Assembly: GCA_018266775.1 (NCBI GenBank)
Contig: JAFDZS010000010.1
Location: forward strand, 34,082 to 98,081
Direction of reading: 5' to 3'
Source: Bacteroidota bacterium
GTDB lineage: Bacteria > Bacteroidota > Bacteroidia > Chitinophagales > Chitinophagaceae
Length of the DNA: 64,000 bases
Shown here: one piece after another, positions 20,150-28,039 of the stretch
Numbering within the stretch: the first letter of the stretch is position 1
Layout: each line of letters begins with the position of its first letter
Notes under the pieces: model-generated
What the model saw: the letters and a program-made list of their open reading frames with translations, nothing else
Databases searched by the model: none
What the model was told of the DNA's origin: nothing
Made by a program: the position numbers and the translations under genes

Positions 20150-20590
20150 ATGATAAAGATTGATTACCCTTCCTTTAATTTCCGGATACAAAACCAGGAA
20201 GGCAGGGAAACAATTTTTGATCCTTTCAGGAAAATATGGGTGGCATTAACCCCCGAGGAATGGGTGCGGCAGAATTTTCTGCAATACCTGGTTCAGGTTA
20301 AACAATACCCTGCTGCTTTGATTGCGGTGGAAAAGCAGATCAAACTGGGTGATATCAACAAGCGTTTTGATATTGTGGTGTATAACACGGCGTCCCAACC
20401 ATGGATGATCATTGAATGTAAAGAAATGAATACACCACTTAACCAATCGGTGCTGAACCAGGTGTTAACATATAACATAACCATGCAGGTGCCGTACCTG
20501 GTAATTACCAACGGCAGCTACTGCATGGCTTTTCAATGTGCAGAAAATGAGTTGAGGCAACTGGGAGAAATTCCGGTGAATGAGCATTAG
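20150..20590 (+). CDS. Orphan type I restriction enzyme HsdR N-terminal-like protein
   Basis: A 146-residue soluble protein made only of the PD-(D/E)XK-type domain found at the N-terminus of type I restriction subunits (HSDR_N_2 style). The likely metal/catalytic residues are D74 in KRFDIVVY and E89-C90-K91 in PWMIIECKEMN, followed by the QVLTYN helix that carries the family's conserved Gln. The preceding EEWVRQNFLQYLVQVKQYP block is typical of the Bacteroidota solo version. There is no helicase motor, HsdM or HsdS nearby, so a restriction role is unlikely; a housekeeping DNA-end function has been the usual guess. It is divergent from amn, and a dispersed repeat begins immediately after its stop. 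Confidence 0.85.
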   Translation: MIKIDYPSFNFRIQNQEGRETIFDPFRKIWVALTPEEWVRQNFLQYLVQVKQYPAALIAVEKQIKLGDINKRFDIVVYNTASQPWMIIECKEMNTPLNQSVLNQVLTYNITMQVPYLVITNGSYCMAFQCAENELRQLGEIPVNEH

Positions 20591-20672
20591 TTAACTGGTT
20601 AATCAGTCTGTTTGTTAATTGGTTTAATGGTTTGTTTATTCACCATTGACCATTCACCATTGACTATTCACA
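20591..20672 (-). repeat. Dispersed intergenic repeat R1, copy 2 (inverted)
   Basis: Begins directly after the HsdR-N stop codon and ends in CACCATTGACCATTCACC-type words. Its reverse complement closely matches 19103-19180. Confidence 0.7.
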
Positions 20673-20676
20673 TACC

Positions 20677-21429
20677 TTAATACCTCATCTTCGGGCAGGC
20701 TACAGACGACTTACTCTTTTTACCGAAAGAATAAATAATACCAATACTGTGGCTTAAATAATGATCATTTTGTTTGGGGTTGGCAGCCTGGCTGAAGCCA
20801 TCTAAATAATCTGTTCGGCTTAAACGGTAATTGGTTTCTGCAATGGCGGAAAAGTTATCATTGATGGTATACCGAACCCCTGCGCCAACAGGAATAACAG
20901 GAATAGCGCGGGGCAGTTTTTTAGCAATATCCGCGGCCAAACCAGCGGCCACATCAGAACCATCGCCAAATACAGTTCCGTCTAACTTACTCCAGTCTCT
21001 TTTAATATGAACAAATCCCAAACCGGCACCCGCAAAAACATAAGGTGCAAACCTTGGTTGCCGCGAAGCCATAATATTCCATACCCCCAGTACAGATAAT
21101 TCAGTAAGTGGTGTAGTAAAGTTGAAATTGCGCTGCTGTCTCCATTCCGGGCTGGAGTATTTGGCATCATTGCCATACAATTTTCCGCGGGTAATGTTGA
21201 AACGTAACGAGAAGGAAGGGTTGATGATCCTGTACACATGCAAACCCAATTGTGGTTTTAATGTTTTGTAAGAACCTAAACGGCTGGGTGTAAGATCGCC
21301 CTGGTACACCAAAACACCTCCGCTTAAACCCACTTCATATTTAGACAGGTCTATTTGTGCATGCACAAAGGTGATGTGGAAACCGGTGAATACAACGGTA
21401 AGGGCTGAAATTTTGAATACAGACTTCAT
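20677..21429 (-). CDS. Outer-membrane beta-barrel protein
   Basis: A 250-residue exported protein (signal peptide ending ...HITFVHAQ) with alternating strands typical of an 8-10-stranded barrel. Landmarks are VGLSGGVLVYQGDLTPS, LGLHVYRIINPSFSLRFNITRG, FAPYVFAGAGLGFVH, IPVGAGVRYTINDNFSAIAETNYR and YLSHSIGIIYSFGKK near the C-terminus. It belongs to the DUF6089/porin-family style proteins that are abundant in Bacteroidota. A specific function cannot be read. The tail after the last strand (KSSVACPKMRY) contains one Cys and is not the usual terminal aromatic, so the barrel probably closes about 12 residues before the end. Confidence 0.8.
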   Translation of the reverse strand: MKSVFKISALTVVFTGFHITFVHAQIDLSKYEVGLSGGVLVYQGDLTPSRLGSYKTLKPQLGLHVYRIINPSFSLRFNITRGKLYGNDAKYSSPEWRQQRNFNFTTPLTELSVLGVWNIMASRQPRFAPYVFAGAGLGFVHIKRDWSKLDGTVFGDGSDVAAGLAADIAKKLPRAIPVIPVGAGVRYTINDNFSAIAETNYRLSRTDYLDGFSQAANPKQNDHYLSHSIGIIYSFGKKSKSSVACPKMRY

Positions 21430-21589
21430 TGGATTTACATTTTGAGGTGATACGATGTGTTGTCAATGTAGAAGTGTGCATTCGATAATTTGATTTTATA
21501 AATATGCTGCTGTATACCAGTATTAACCGCTGATGAATAGCTGGTAGTACAACTGTGCTGTTAAACAAAAGTGAAGAAATGAATTGTTG

Positions 21590-22615
21590 TTATAATAACC
21601 CTTCCAGTATGTTTGCGGAAGTATAAATAAGATCTGTTTCGTCCGTAATAATGCAGGAAATATCTTTATTATGTTCAGCCAGTTCCAGTCCGGCTGCAAT
21701 ACCCATAATGCTGATGGCTCTCACCAATGCAGCGGCAGCCACTGCATCGCTGCTTACAATACTGATGCTCTTAATTCCGCGTACAGGCATTCCCGTTTTA
21801 TAGTCAATGATGGGCAGAAAATATTTTCCATTGATCAATACCGGTTTAATTTCATTGGCAGAAGAGGAAATAGTTTTATCACTGATACCGAGATAAGAAA
21901 AAGGCAGGTGTGCCTTTGCAGGATGAATACTGCTGATGGTCCATGAAGTATGGGCTTCATCAAAACCCCAGGCGGTAATATCGCCGCCAATATTGATGTA
22001 CCCATCAGCTACGCCGTTTTGCTCCAGTAAATACTGGCTTCTTTCTGCTACATAACCTTTAACGATATCATCAAAAGATAAGCGCATACCTTTTTCTTTC
22101 AAAGCAATGGTGCATGCATCGGCATTAATTTCAATGTTATTGTAATTAGCCAGCTTGGTGAACCGTTTTATAGTTTTTGTATCGGGGAAATGATTGTGCT
22201 GAAAAAAATAGTTCCAGATTTTTTTTGCGGCCAGTGTGCCGGTAATATCAAATGCACCATTGGTGAGTTGTGATAATGCAACTGCACGAAGTGTTAACTG
22301 TACAATTTCCGCTGGTACTTTTACCGGGGCAATGCCTGCATTGCTGTTTACTGCGGCAATGCCGCTGCTGGCTGCATAAGGCGATAATAAATCATAAATG
22401 CGTTCTGTTTCATTTATTGCTGCATCAATACAGTTATTGGCCCACCCTTCTTCATCGGTGCCGGCCATAATGCCAAACTCAAAACGGGTATTGTGTAATT
22501 GTATACTGCGCTTGTATCTTACTTGAACAGGAATGGACGTATTGTACATGGCCGAACGGGTTAATGTTGATGATGATTGTATGCCTGAACACCTTGTTGC
22601 AATCAATTGAGACAA
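21590..22615 (-). CDS. apbE: FAD:protein FMN transferase, ApbE family
   Basis: Transfers FMN from FAD to a Thr/Ser of target flavoproteins such as Na+-NQR or Rnf subunits. The 341-residue protein shows the family core: FEFGIMAGTDEEGWANNCIDAA with ERIYDLLSPY, GAFDITGTLAAKKIW, LSFDDIVKGYVAERSQYLL, DGYINIGGDITAWG and YKTGMPVRGIKSISIVS (metal-binding region). There is no convincing signal peptide or lipobox with either start (22615 or the ATG at 22549), unusual for a family that often acts in the periplasm, so a cytoplasmic form is possible. DITGTLAAKKIW varies from the usual FDPTV.PL. No target flavoprotein gene is adjacent. Confidence 0.88.
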   Translation of the reverse strand: MSQLIATRCSGIQSSSTLTRSAMYNTSIPVQVRYKRSIQLHNTRFEFGIMAGTDEEGWANNCIDAAINETERIYDLLSPYAASSGIAAVNSNAGIAPVKVPAEIVQLTLRAVALSQLTNGAFDITGTLAAKKIWNYFFQHNHFPDTKTIKRFTKLANYNNIEINADACTIALKEKGMRLSFDDIVKGYVAERSQYLLEQNGVADGYINIGGDITAWGFDEAHTSWTISSIHPAKAHLPFSYLGISDKTISSSANEIKPVLINGKYFLPIIDYKTGMPVRGIKSISIVSSDAVAAAALVRAISIMGIAAGLELAEHNKDISCIITDETDLIYTSANILEGLL

Positions 22616-22796
22616 TCACGAAAGTGAATTGATTGTAATCCTCATGCCTGCTTCCGGTGTATCCATAATGCAGCTAAAATTGTTCCAAAAAAAGTTTTGT
22701 TACAGGGAACGGATTTTTGTTTTGTTAAATTAATGTTGTAACACCTAAGATTACACTTAATATACTGCGGGAAAAGTATCGGGCTGGTAAAATAGA

Positions 22797-22820
22797 GCAG
22801 GCTTATAGACATAAGCCTGC
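22797..22820 (-). terminator. Hairpin downstream of the lipoprotein gene
   Basis: Perfect 10-bp stem GCAGGCTTAT (22797-22806) with ATAAGCCTGC (22811-22820) and a 4-nt loop, 19 bp beyond the stop at 22839. The T tract on the minus strand is weak, so termination efficiency is uncertain. Confidence 0.6.
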
Positions 22821-22838
22821 TTATGTTCGCCATTAAAC

Positions 22839-23291
22839 CTACTTAACCTTTATTATAATTGATGCTGAATCCTGGCCAATCCTGCAACCACCAAGGTGAT
22901 TACCCCGTACATGCCAGAGACTGTCTACATGATGATTCCATAAACTGTCTGCAAAATAATGGCCGCTGCTGTCGGCATGATTACAAACATGAACGGAATC
23001 TAAATCCAGCCCTCTTGCCCTTACACCCACCACATAATCCCCGGGCTGTGAAAAAGTGAAATAATTTGTTTTTTCTGTAGTAACGCCATAAGCTTCAGTA
23101 GTTGAAGCAGCAGGTGTTGCCGTCCAGCTTAAAGCATTTACATTTGTACTGGCTGTTACAGTTACGGTTTGCCCTACTGCTGCAGTTGTAGTGGATGCAC
23201 TGAGTGAAATGCTGCTGGTACCGGAATTGGATTTCTGGCAGGCTGTCATAATAGCTGCAACAAACAGGGTGCTGAACAGGATTTTTTTCAT
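22839..23291 (-). CDS. Lipoprotein with PKD/Ig-like fold, unknown
   Basis: A 150-residue lipoprotein: signal peptide MKKILFSTLFVAAIMTAC with lipobox MTAC (Cys18). Ser/Thr-rich linker, then a beta-sandwich segment (AVGQTVTVTAST...ALSWTATPA...NYFTFSQPGDYVVGVRAR), which is the look of a PKD or Ig-like domain. The C-terminal third is rich in His and Asp with two further Cys (VHVCNHADSSGHYF, NHHVDSLWHVRGNHLGGC), which could bind metal, an inference from composition only. It is divergent from the sigma factor gene at 23441 and could belong to its regulon. Confidence 0.75.
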   Translation of the reverse strand: MKKILFSTLFVAAIMTACQKSNSGTSSISLSASTTTAAVGQTVTVTASTNVNALSWTATPAASTTEAYGVTTEKTNYFTFSQPGDYVVGVRARGLDLDSVHVCNHADSSGHYFADSLWNHHVDSLWHVRGNHLGGCRIGQDSASIIIKVK

Positions 23292-23361
23292 AATTGTTTT
23301 TTTAGATGAATGTTAGCGGATTTACTTATACTAAAAACACTGATGCGGAGTTATAAGATCA

Positions 23362-23397
23362 GGGTTGGGTATAGAAAAAAAATTTCTGTCCCAACCC
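23362..23397 (+). promoter_or_regulatory. Inverted repeat in the sigma-factor/lipoprotein divergent region
   Basis: GGGTTGGG (23362-23369) and CCCAACCC (23390-23397) are perfect inverted copies; an inner TAGAAA/TTTCTG pair extends the hairpin. It lies 44 bp before the sigma factor start and 65 bp before the divergent lipoprotein start. The right arm continues into AACCG, similar to the AAC core of ECF -35 elements, so it may be an autoregulatory site. Function inferred. Confidence 0.45.
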
Positions 23398-23440
23398 AAC
23401 CGTTTAACATTTATTTGACATCTACAGTACTGTCACCATT

Positions 23441-23998
23441 ATGCAAGAGCAGTTAAACCAGCTTATACAACTATGTATTAAAGGGGAAAGGCATTCCCAG
23501 AGCCGGTTGTACGGGCTGTTGGCTCCAAAGATGTTTGTAGTGTGCCTCCGCTATTCCAAAAGCAGGGAAGAGGCCGAAGAAACACTACAGGAAGGTTTTA
23601 TGAAAGTATTTGAAAATTTACATCAATTTAAATTTGCTGGGTCTTTTGAAGGCTGGGTACGAAAAATAATGGTGAATTGTGCATTACAGAAATACCGCGG
23701 TAAATCTCACCTGCATGCGGTGGTAAATATAGATGACGTGAAGACAGAAGATACCGGAACGGAAAATATTACATCCCAACTGGGAACCAAAGAACTGCTG
23801 CAATTGGTACAAACACTGCCCACTGCTTACCGTATGGTATTTAACCTGTATGTTTTTGAAGGCATGAAGCACCGCGAAATTGCCGACATGCTGGGTATTT
23901 CTGAAGGCACATCAAAATCCAATTTGTCTGATGCAAGAACCATACTTAAAAAAGCTGTTTTAAACAGCGCACAGATTGCTAAACAAAACATTAATTAA
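23441..23998 (+). CDS. ECF-type RNA polymerase sigma factor
   Basis: A 185-residue sigma-70 family protein of the extracytoplasmic function class. Region 2 is seen in LYGLLAPKMFVVCLRYSKSREEAEETLQEGFMKVFENL (core DxxQE replaced by EETLQEGF), followed by the FEGWVRKIMVNCALQKYR segment. Region 4 is seen in LPTAYRMVFNLYVFEGMKHREIADMLGISEGTSKSNLSDAR (core HREIADMLGISEGTSKS, the -35 recognition helix). Positions are about 10-85 and 125-175. The next gene starts 2 bp after the stop and has an anti-sigma-like layout, which is the usual pairing. A 36-bp inverted repeat lies upstream and could be self-regulatory. Confidence 0.93.
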   Translation: MQEQLNQLIQLCIKGERHSQSRLYGLLAPKMFVVCLRYSKSREEAEETLQEGFMKVFENLHQFKFAGSFEGWVRKIMVNCALQKYRGKSHLHAVVNIDDVKTEDTGTENITSQLGTKELLQLVQTLPTAYRMVFNLYVFEGMKHREIADMLGISEGTSKSNLSDARTILKKAVLNSAQIAKQNIN

Positions 23999-24000
23999 TT

Positions 24001-25749
24001 ATGGGCGAAAATTTACATGATATTGATAAATTATTCAGGGATCCCATAGAGGATTATGAAGAAATGCCCTCATCCAAAGTTTGGGATGCCATTGATAACG
24101 GACTGGATAAAAATAATGTAATCCAGATCAAAAGAAAATACAATAACCTCAGGCGTATTGCCATTGCGTTGTTATTATTACTGCTGGGTACTGTTATCTA
24201 TGAAGTTCAAAAAAAGCCATCTGGCGAACTGGTACAGCACAACGTTGAAAAAAATAATACCACGCAACAACAAGGCAATAATATTTCTTCCAAACCAAAT
24301 TCAAAATCGTCTGCTATAGATAATAACGCTACTTCAAATACTGTACAAAACAATGCATCAACAGCTGATGCTTCGTCTGCCACAAATACAACAGGCAATA
24401 ATACCGCCGCTACTGCCAGCGATGATATCAGCAGGAAGGATGCAGATAAAGTAAAGCAGGAAACAATAGCGTCAAATCAAAAACAGGAACCCAAAGGTGA
24501 TAATATCACTTCAGGAAGTTCCCGCCTGTCTAATCACGGACAAACTGTTAATGCCGCTGACGAAGGAGATGACGTGACTAAGAAAGCCGCTTCTGACAAC
24601 AGGATAGTGAATGAAGCCGGTAACACAACTGTTACAAAAGGCAATAAGAAAAAATTAAACACATCCCGCACAAAAATAAATATTAAAGCCGGTGCTGCTG
24701 CTAACCCCGGCGAAGATGATGATAAAACTGTTAGTGTAAAATCAAACAATAAAAAGATTATTGGAAAAAGAACCAAAACAACAATTAAAAATTCTGCTGG
24801 CGGCGAAGATGACAACGTGAATAGTGAAGCAGTTGCTGGTAAGGCAACAAATCCTGCAACGGTCAAAGAATTGAATGGAGTATATTCTGCAAAAGCTGAA
24901 AAACTGGAGCAATTCAAAAATAGCAAACTTATTGCCCTTGCTGATAAGAGAAGTACGCCTGATGTAGTAGTAAATACTACAGCTTTGGCAAAAAACAAAC
25001 CTGCCAAAAAAGCCAAACCTGTTCATTTTGATGTGATGCCGTTTTACGCACCGCAATTCAGCTTTAACCGGTTGGAAGATGACCGTCATGATCCCGGACC
25101 CCAGCCCCGGAATGGGAGAGAAGAGATCAAGCATGATGAGCAGAATATGAAAACAGAGGCATTTGGTTTGGCATTTGGGGTATCCATTGGTGACAAATGG
25201 AGTGTTGAAACCGGCATCAGTTATATGCGCAGGGAGATTAGTATTGAGCCCAAACAAATCTATGCCCGCATGGACAATAACGGAAATATCAGGTACCGTT
25301 TCGATTGCTCGTCTGGCTATACTTATATTACGCCAAAAGCAGGCACCACACCGGCTGTAGGCGATAGTGCAGTGGCAGCGTCTGCACAAAACACACTTAA
25401 ATATGTGTCTGTACCTTTAATGGTTAAATATCATTTCAACCTTGGTAAGTTCAGTATAGTACCGGGTGTGGGAGCGGCCATCAACTTTCTTAATGGGCAA
25501 AAAATTGAAACGGAAGTGGTGCAGGGCAATTCAAAAGAGATACAAACCACTAATAATATTGTGGGTATGAAATCGAGATATTTTAATGCTATAGCAAGCC
25601 TGGCACTGGAATATAATTTTAACAGGAGGTGGGCGATCAGCCTGGCACCATCAGGTAATTTTGCGCTCAGTTCCATTAATAAAGACGCTGCTGTGAAATC
25701 GTTTCCTGATGCGCTGGGTGTAACAGCCGGGATAAAAATAAAATTCTGA
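24001..25749 (+). CDS. Putative anti-sigma protein with single membrane helix and C-terminal outer-membrane barrel
   Basis: A 582-residue protein of unusual layout. Residues 1-50 are cytoplasmic (DIDKLFRDPIEDYEEMPSSKVWDAI), one hydrophobic helix spans about 52-68, a ~265-residue linker rich in Asn, Ser, Thr, Lys and Asp follows, and residues ~340-582 form an outer-membrane barrel (VHFDVMPFYAPQFSFN, WSVETGISYMRREI, YVSVPLMVKYHFN, FSIVPGVGAAINF, LALEYNFNRRWAISLAPSG) ending in a terminal Phe, the usual barrel signal. This would link inner and outer membranes in one chain. The 2-bp spacing after the sigma factor gene suggests it controls that factor. There is no FecR or zinc-binding motif. Anti-sigma function is inferred from context. 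Confidence 0.75.
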   Translation: MGENLHDIDKLFRDPIEDYEEMPSSKVWDAIDNGLDKNNVIQIKRKYNNLRRIAIALLLLLLGTVIYEVQKKPSGELVQHNVEKNNTTQQQGNNISSKPNSKSSAIDNNATSNTVQNNASTADASSATNTTGNNTAATASDDISRKDADKVKQETIASNQKQEPKGDNITSGSSRLSNHGQTVNAADEGDDVTKKAASDNRIVNEAGNTTVTKGNKKKLNTSRTKINIKAGAAANPGEDDDKTVSVKSNNKKIIGKRTKTTIKNSAGGEDDNVNSEAVAGKATNPATVKELNGVYSAKAEKLEQFKNSKLIALADKRSTPDVVVNTTALAKNKPAKKAKPVHFDVMPFYAPQFSFNRLEDDRHDPGPQPRNGREEIKHDEQNMKTEAFGLAFGVSIGDKWSVETGISYMRREISIEPKQIYARMDNNGNIRYRFDCSSGYTYITPKAGTTPAVGDSAVAASAQNTLKYVSVPLMVKYHFNLGKFSIVPGVGAAINFLNGQKIETEVVQGNSKEIQTTNNIVGMKSRYFNAIASLALEYNFNRRWAISLAPSGNFALSSINKDAAVKSFPDALGVTAGIKIKF

Positions 25750-25753
25750 TACT

Positions 25754-25819
25754 ATGAAAAAGATCCATTATGCTTCCAGCTTACCTGTACTGGTGATGCG
25801 TTTTTTGTGCACTGGCTAG
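25754..25819 (+). pseudogene. Possible remnant of a short lipoprotein or signal-peptide gene
   Basis: A 21-codon ORF starts 4 bp after the barrel gene stop. It reads like the start of an exported protein (MKKIHYASSLPVLVMRF) and then stops. Removing one T from a run of six would keep a hydrophobic frame open (to ...LASFGLMIRCC), into DNA that encodes the convergent permease on the other strand. It may be a decayed third gene of the sigma operon or chance. Weak support. Confidence 0.2.
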
Positions 25820-25850
25820 TTTTGGTTTAATGATACGGTGCTGTAAAGAG

Positions 25851-27257
25851 TTAAGTGTTATTATCATCCGGCATCCCGATCTCATTTATTGCTTCAATAG
25901 CTTCACCATGGCCGTATGGCCATTTATTTTTCCATTTGGCATACACGAAATAGACAATAATGCCGCTGATAAAAACCGCAAGAAACCATTCAATAATAAT
26001 TGTGCCCGCGGCATAGAAAATGGATAACCACATGATAATGGCCAGCAGTACCGGTAAAGGATAAAGCGGCATTTTGTAAGGGAGTTGTTTGCTTCCATTA
26101 CGTTTTCTGAGCAATATGATGCCAATGGCCTGGCCAATAAATTGTACAACAATACGCATGGCTAAAATGCCATCAATAATATGGGTCATTTTAAACAGCA
26201 TGCTGAAAACAAAGGCAAAGGCAGCAAGTACCAGCAGCGAAATGTATGGAAAGTTTTTAGTGGGGTGCAGTTTTGCAAATATGCTGAAGAAAGAACCGTC
26301 TGCTGCAGCAGCATACGGCACTCTTGAATAGCCAAGCATTACAGCAAATAATGAAGCCAGTGCCACCCAGAGAATCATTACTGTTGCCACTTGTGCGGCA
26401 GCATGGCCATACAATCGTTCAAAGAATGTGCTTACAACAAAGGTGTTTTGCCCGCTGTCCTGCCAATGTTTAATTTCCTGCCAGGGAATTACGCTGCCGA
26501 CGCTGATGTTTACAGCAAGATAAAGTATCGCTATCCCGATCACCGAAATAAACATACTGCGGGGAATATTTTTGCCTGGATTGATGATTTCACCACCAAG
26601 ATGGCAAACATTATAATACCCAAGGTAACTGTAAACAGATTTGATACAGGCCTGGCCAAAAGCAAATGAAGCCAGCTGGTTGATGCTGAAACCGGTGTTG
26701 ATATCCCGTACAGGCTGCAGAAAATTCCCGTGTGCAATACCACCAAAAATGATCCAGCCTAATGTAAGCAGTACACCGCTCCACAACAGTACGCCAATTT
26801 TTCCCACACTGTCAATTTTACGGTATAATAAAAAAGTGATAACGATAATTACAAGTCCTGAAATTGCTTTCTGCTGCCATTCATTCAGCGGCACCAGGTA
26901 TTGCAGGTAAATGGAAAAACCGATAGCAGCAGATGCTGCCACCAGCGGCGCTTGTATAATGGTTTGCCATACATAAAGAAAACTCATCATGCGGCCCATG
27001 CCATTTTTGCCATAGGCTTCTTTCAAAAAACTATAACTGCCGCCGGCAAGTGGATAGGCAGCACCCAGTTCGCTCCAGATCATAGCGTCAATCAGTGAAA
27101 CCAGGGCGCCTGCAATCCAGGCATACAGGAACATGCCACCCATTAAACCAACAACAATGGGAAGGGTGACAAAAGGCCCAATGCCCACCATGTCGATCAT
27201 ATTTAATACAGTAGAGTGAAACAGCCCAAGGCTGCGTTGTAGTTTTGGTGCCTGCAT
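25851..27257 (-). CDS. APC-superfamily amino acid permease
   Basis: A 468-residue protein with twelve expected membrane helices. The N-terminus carries the APC fold signature in helix 1 (LNMIDMVGIGPFVTLPIVVGLMGG, with a broken helix G-I-G-P-F substrate site), followed by AYPLAGGSYSFLKEAYG in helix 3. It resembles the L-type/amino acid transporter branch, so it should move an amino acid by proton symport or exchange. The substrate cannot be read. There is no adjacent catabolic gene. It is convergent with the sigma operon (101 bp from the barrel gene) and preceded upstream by a minus-strand terminator that separates it from the thioredoxin gene. Confidence 0.9.
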   Translation of the reverse strand: MQAPKLQRSLGLFHSTVLNMIDMVGIGPFVTLPIVVGLMGGMFLYAWIAGALVSLIDAMIWSELGAAYPLAGGSYSFLKEAYGKNGMGRMMSFLYVWQTIIQAPLVAASAAIGFSIYLQYLVPLNEWQQKAISGLVIIVITFLLYRKIDSVGKIGVLLWSGVLLTLGWIIFGGIAHGNFLQPVRDINTGFSINQLASFAFGQACIKSVYSYLGYYNVCHLGGEIINPGKNIPRSMFISVIGIAILYLAVNISVGSVIPWQEIKHWQDSGQNTFVVSTFFERLYGHAAAQVATVMILWVALASLFAVMLGYSRVPYAAAADGSFFSIFAKLHPTKNFPYISLLVLAAFAFVFSMLFKMTHIIDGILAMRIVVQFIGQAIGIILLRKRNGSKQLPYKMPLYPLPVLLAIIMWLSIFYAAGTIIIEWFLAVFISGIIVYFVYAKWKNKWPYGHGEAIEAINEIGMPDDNNT

Positions 27258-27307
27258 GAATGAAATTGAAGCGGAAATTTACGACATATCAGGCGAGTGC
27301 AGCTAAT

Positions 27308-27337
27308 AAAAAAACCGGAACCCCTGGCGGGGTCCGG
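27308..27337 (-). terminator. Intrinsic terminator downstream of the thioredoxin-like gene
   Basis: On the minus strand the stem CCGG+ACCCC with GGGGT+CCGG (one bulged base, 4-nt loop; plus-strand 27315-27337) is followed by seven T. It lies about 135 bp after the stop at 27471 and 50 bp before the permease start, and forms the 3' end of repeat-element copy B. Confidence 0.8.
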
Positions 27338-27421
27338 CGCTAATCAAAAACCATTAACCATTAAACCTTATCCTATGAAAAACCATTTCAATAGATGATA
27401 ATCCGAAAAGAAAGGTTGCAA
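27308..27421 (-). ncRNA. Candidate small RNA element, copy B
   Basis: Minus-strand order: TTGCAAC (27421-27415), 29 nt, TGGTTTTTCATAGGATA (27385-27369), about 30 nt, then the terminator above. This matches copy A at 11912-12007 in the two conserved words, their spacing (28 versus 29 nt) and the terminator. It could be an independent small RNA, or the processed or attenuated 3' part of the thioredoxin-gene transcript. Confidence 0.35.
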
Positions 27422-27470
27422 GGGTAATATTTTTTGTAGATTTTTTAGTGTAACCGATTGCAGCAGTAAC

Positions 27471-27998
27471 TCACCATTTACCCGTAAACGATTTCATGAA
27501 ATCATCGAATGATTGCGTTTTATAAGCGCCGTCGCCAAAGTATTTTAAGGGGGCTTCTATTTCGGCAGGTTTCAGGTAGCCGGCTAACGGGGCCGGTTGT
27601 GTTTCTGCGGCCGGAAGAAAAACGGTAGTGGGATAACTCAAACTGCCCGACAATAAATATATGGCCAGTTCATTCACTTTATAATTTTTGTTATACCCGA
27701 ATTTTTTACCGGCAAAAGCAACAGAATCCCTGGATTCAGCATTAAACTTTACTGCATAATAGTTGCTGTTGATGTAAGTGGCCACATTTTCGTTGGTGTA
27801 GGTTTCTTTGTCCATTACTTTACACCAGCCGCACCAACTGGTGTACACATCAATTAAAATGGGTTTGGGTGTTTTATTGTACGCAACCGCCAGTTCATCA
27901 AGGCTCAACCAGGTTACATTTTGTTTTGAAACCGGGGCAAATGAACTGGTTGCTGATAATAACAAGGCTGCAACGAAAAAATATTTAACCTTTTGCAT
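27471..27998 (-). CDS. Exported thioredoxin-fold protein
   Basis: A 175-residue protein with signal peptide (MQKVKYFFVAALLLSATSSFA) and a thioredoxin fold. The redox motif is WCGWC (C56 and C59) in VYTSWCGWCKVMDKETY, which is the DUF255/DsbD-gamma-like, 'thioredoxin family' type rather than the WCGPC of classical thioredoxin. The cis-Pro loop is at YPTTVFL. It should act as a periplasmic thiol-disulfide protein or carry a redox-linked fold. A longer frame from 28025 adds nine residues before the signal peptide, so 27998 is preferred. It is divergent from ubiX. Confidence 0.87.
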   Translation of the reverse strand: MQKVKYFFVAALLLSATSSFAPVSKQNVTWLSLDELAVAYNKTPKPILIDVYTSWCGWCKVMDKETYTNENVATYINSNYYAVKFNAESRDSVAFAGKKFGYNKNYKVNELAIYLLSGSLSYPTTVFLPAAETQPAPLAGYLKPAEIEAPLKYFGDGAYKTQSFDDFMKSFTGKW

Positions 27999-28039
27999 GC
28001 AATATTTGTTTTGTAGCTTAGACACTATTAAACGACAAA

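Noticed and set aside
20150..20590. Part of a restriction-modification defence island
   Set aside because: No HsdM, HsdS, methylase or other defence gene is adjacent; amn and membrane genes are housekeeping-like.
22642..22833. 63-codon minus-strand frame between apbE and the lipoprotein gene
   Set aside because: It begins within the hairpin after the lipoprotein gene, has odd composition and no recognisable features.
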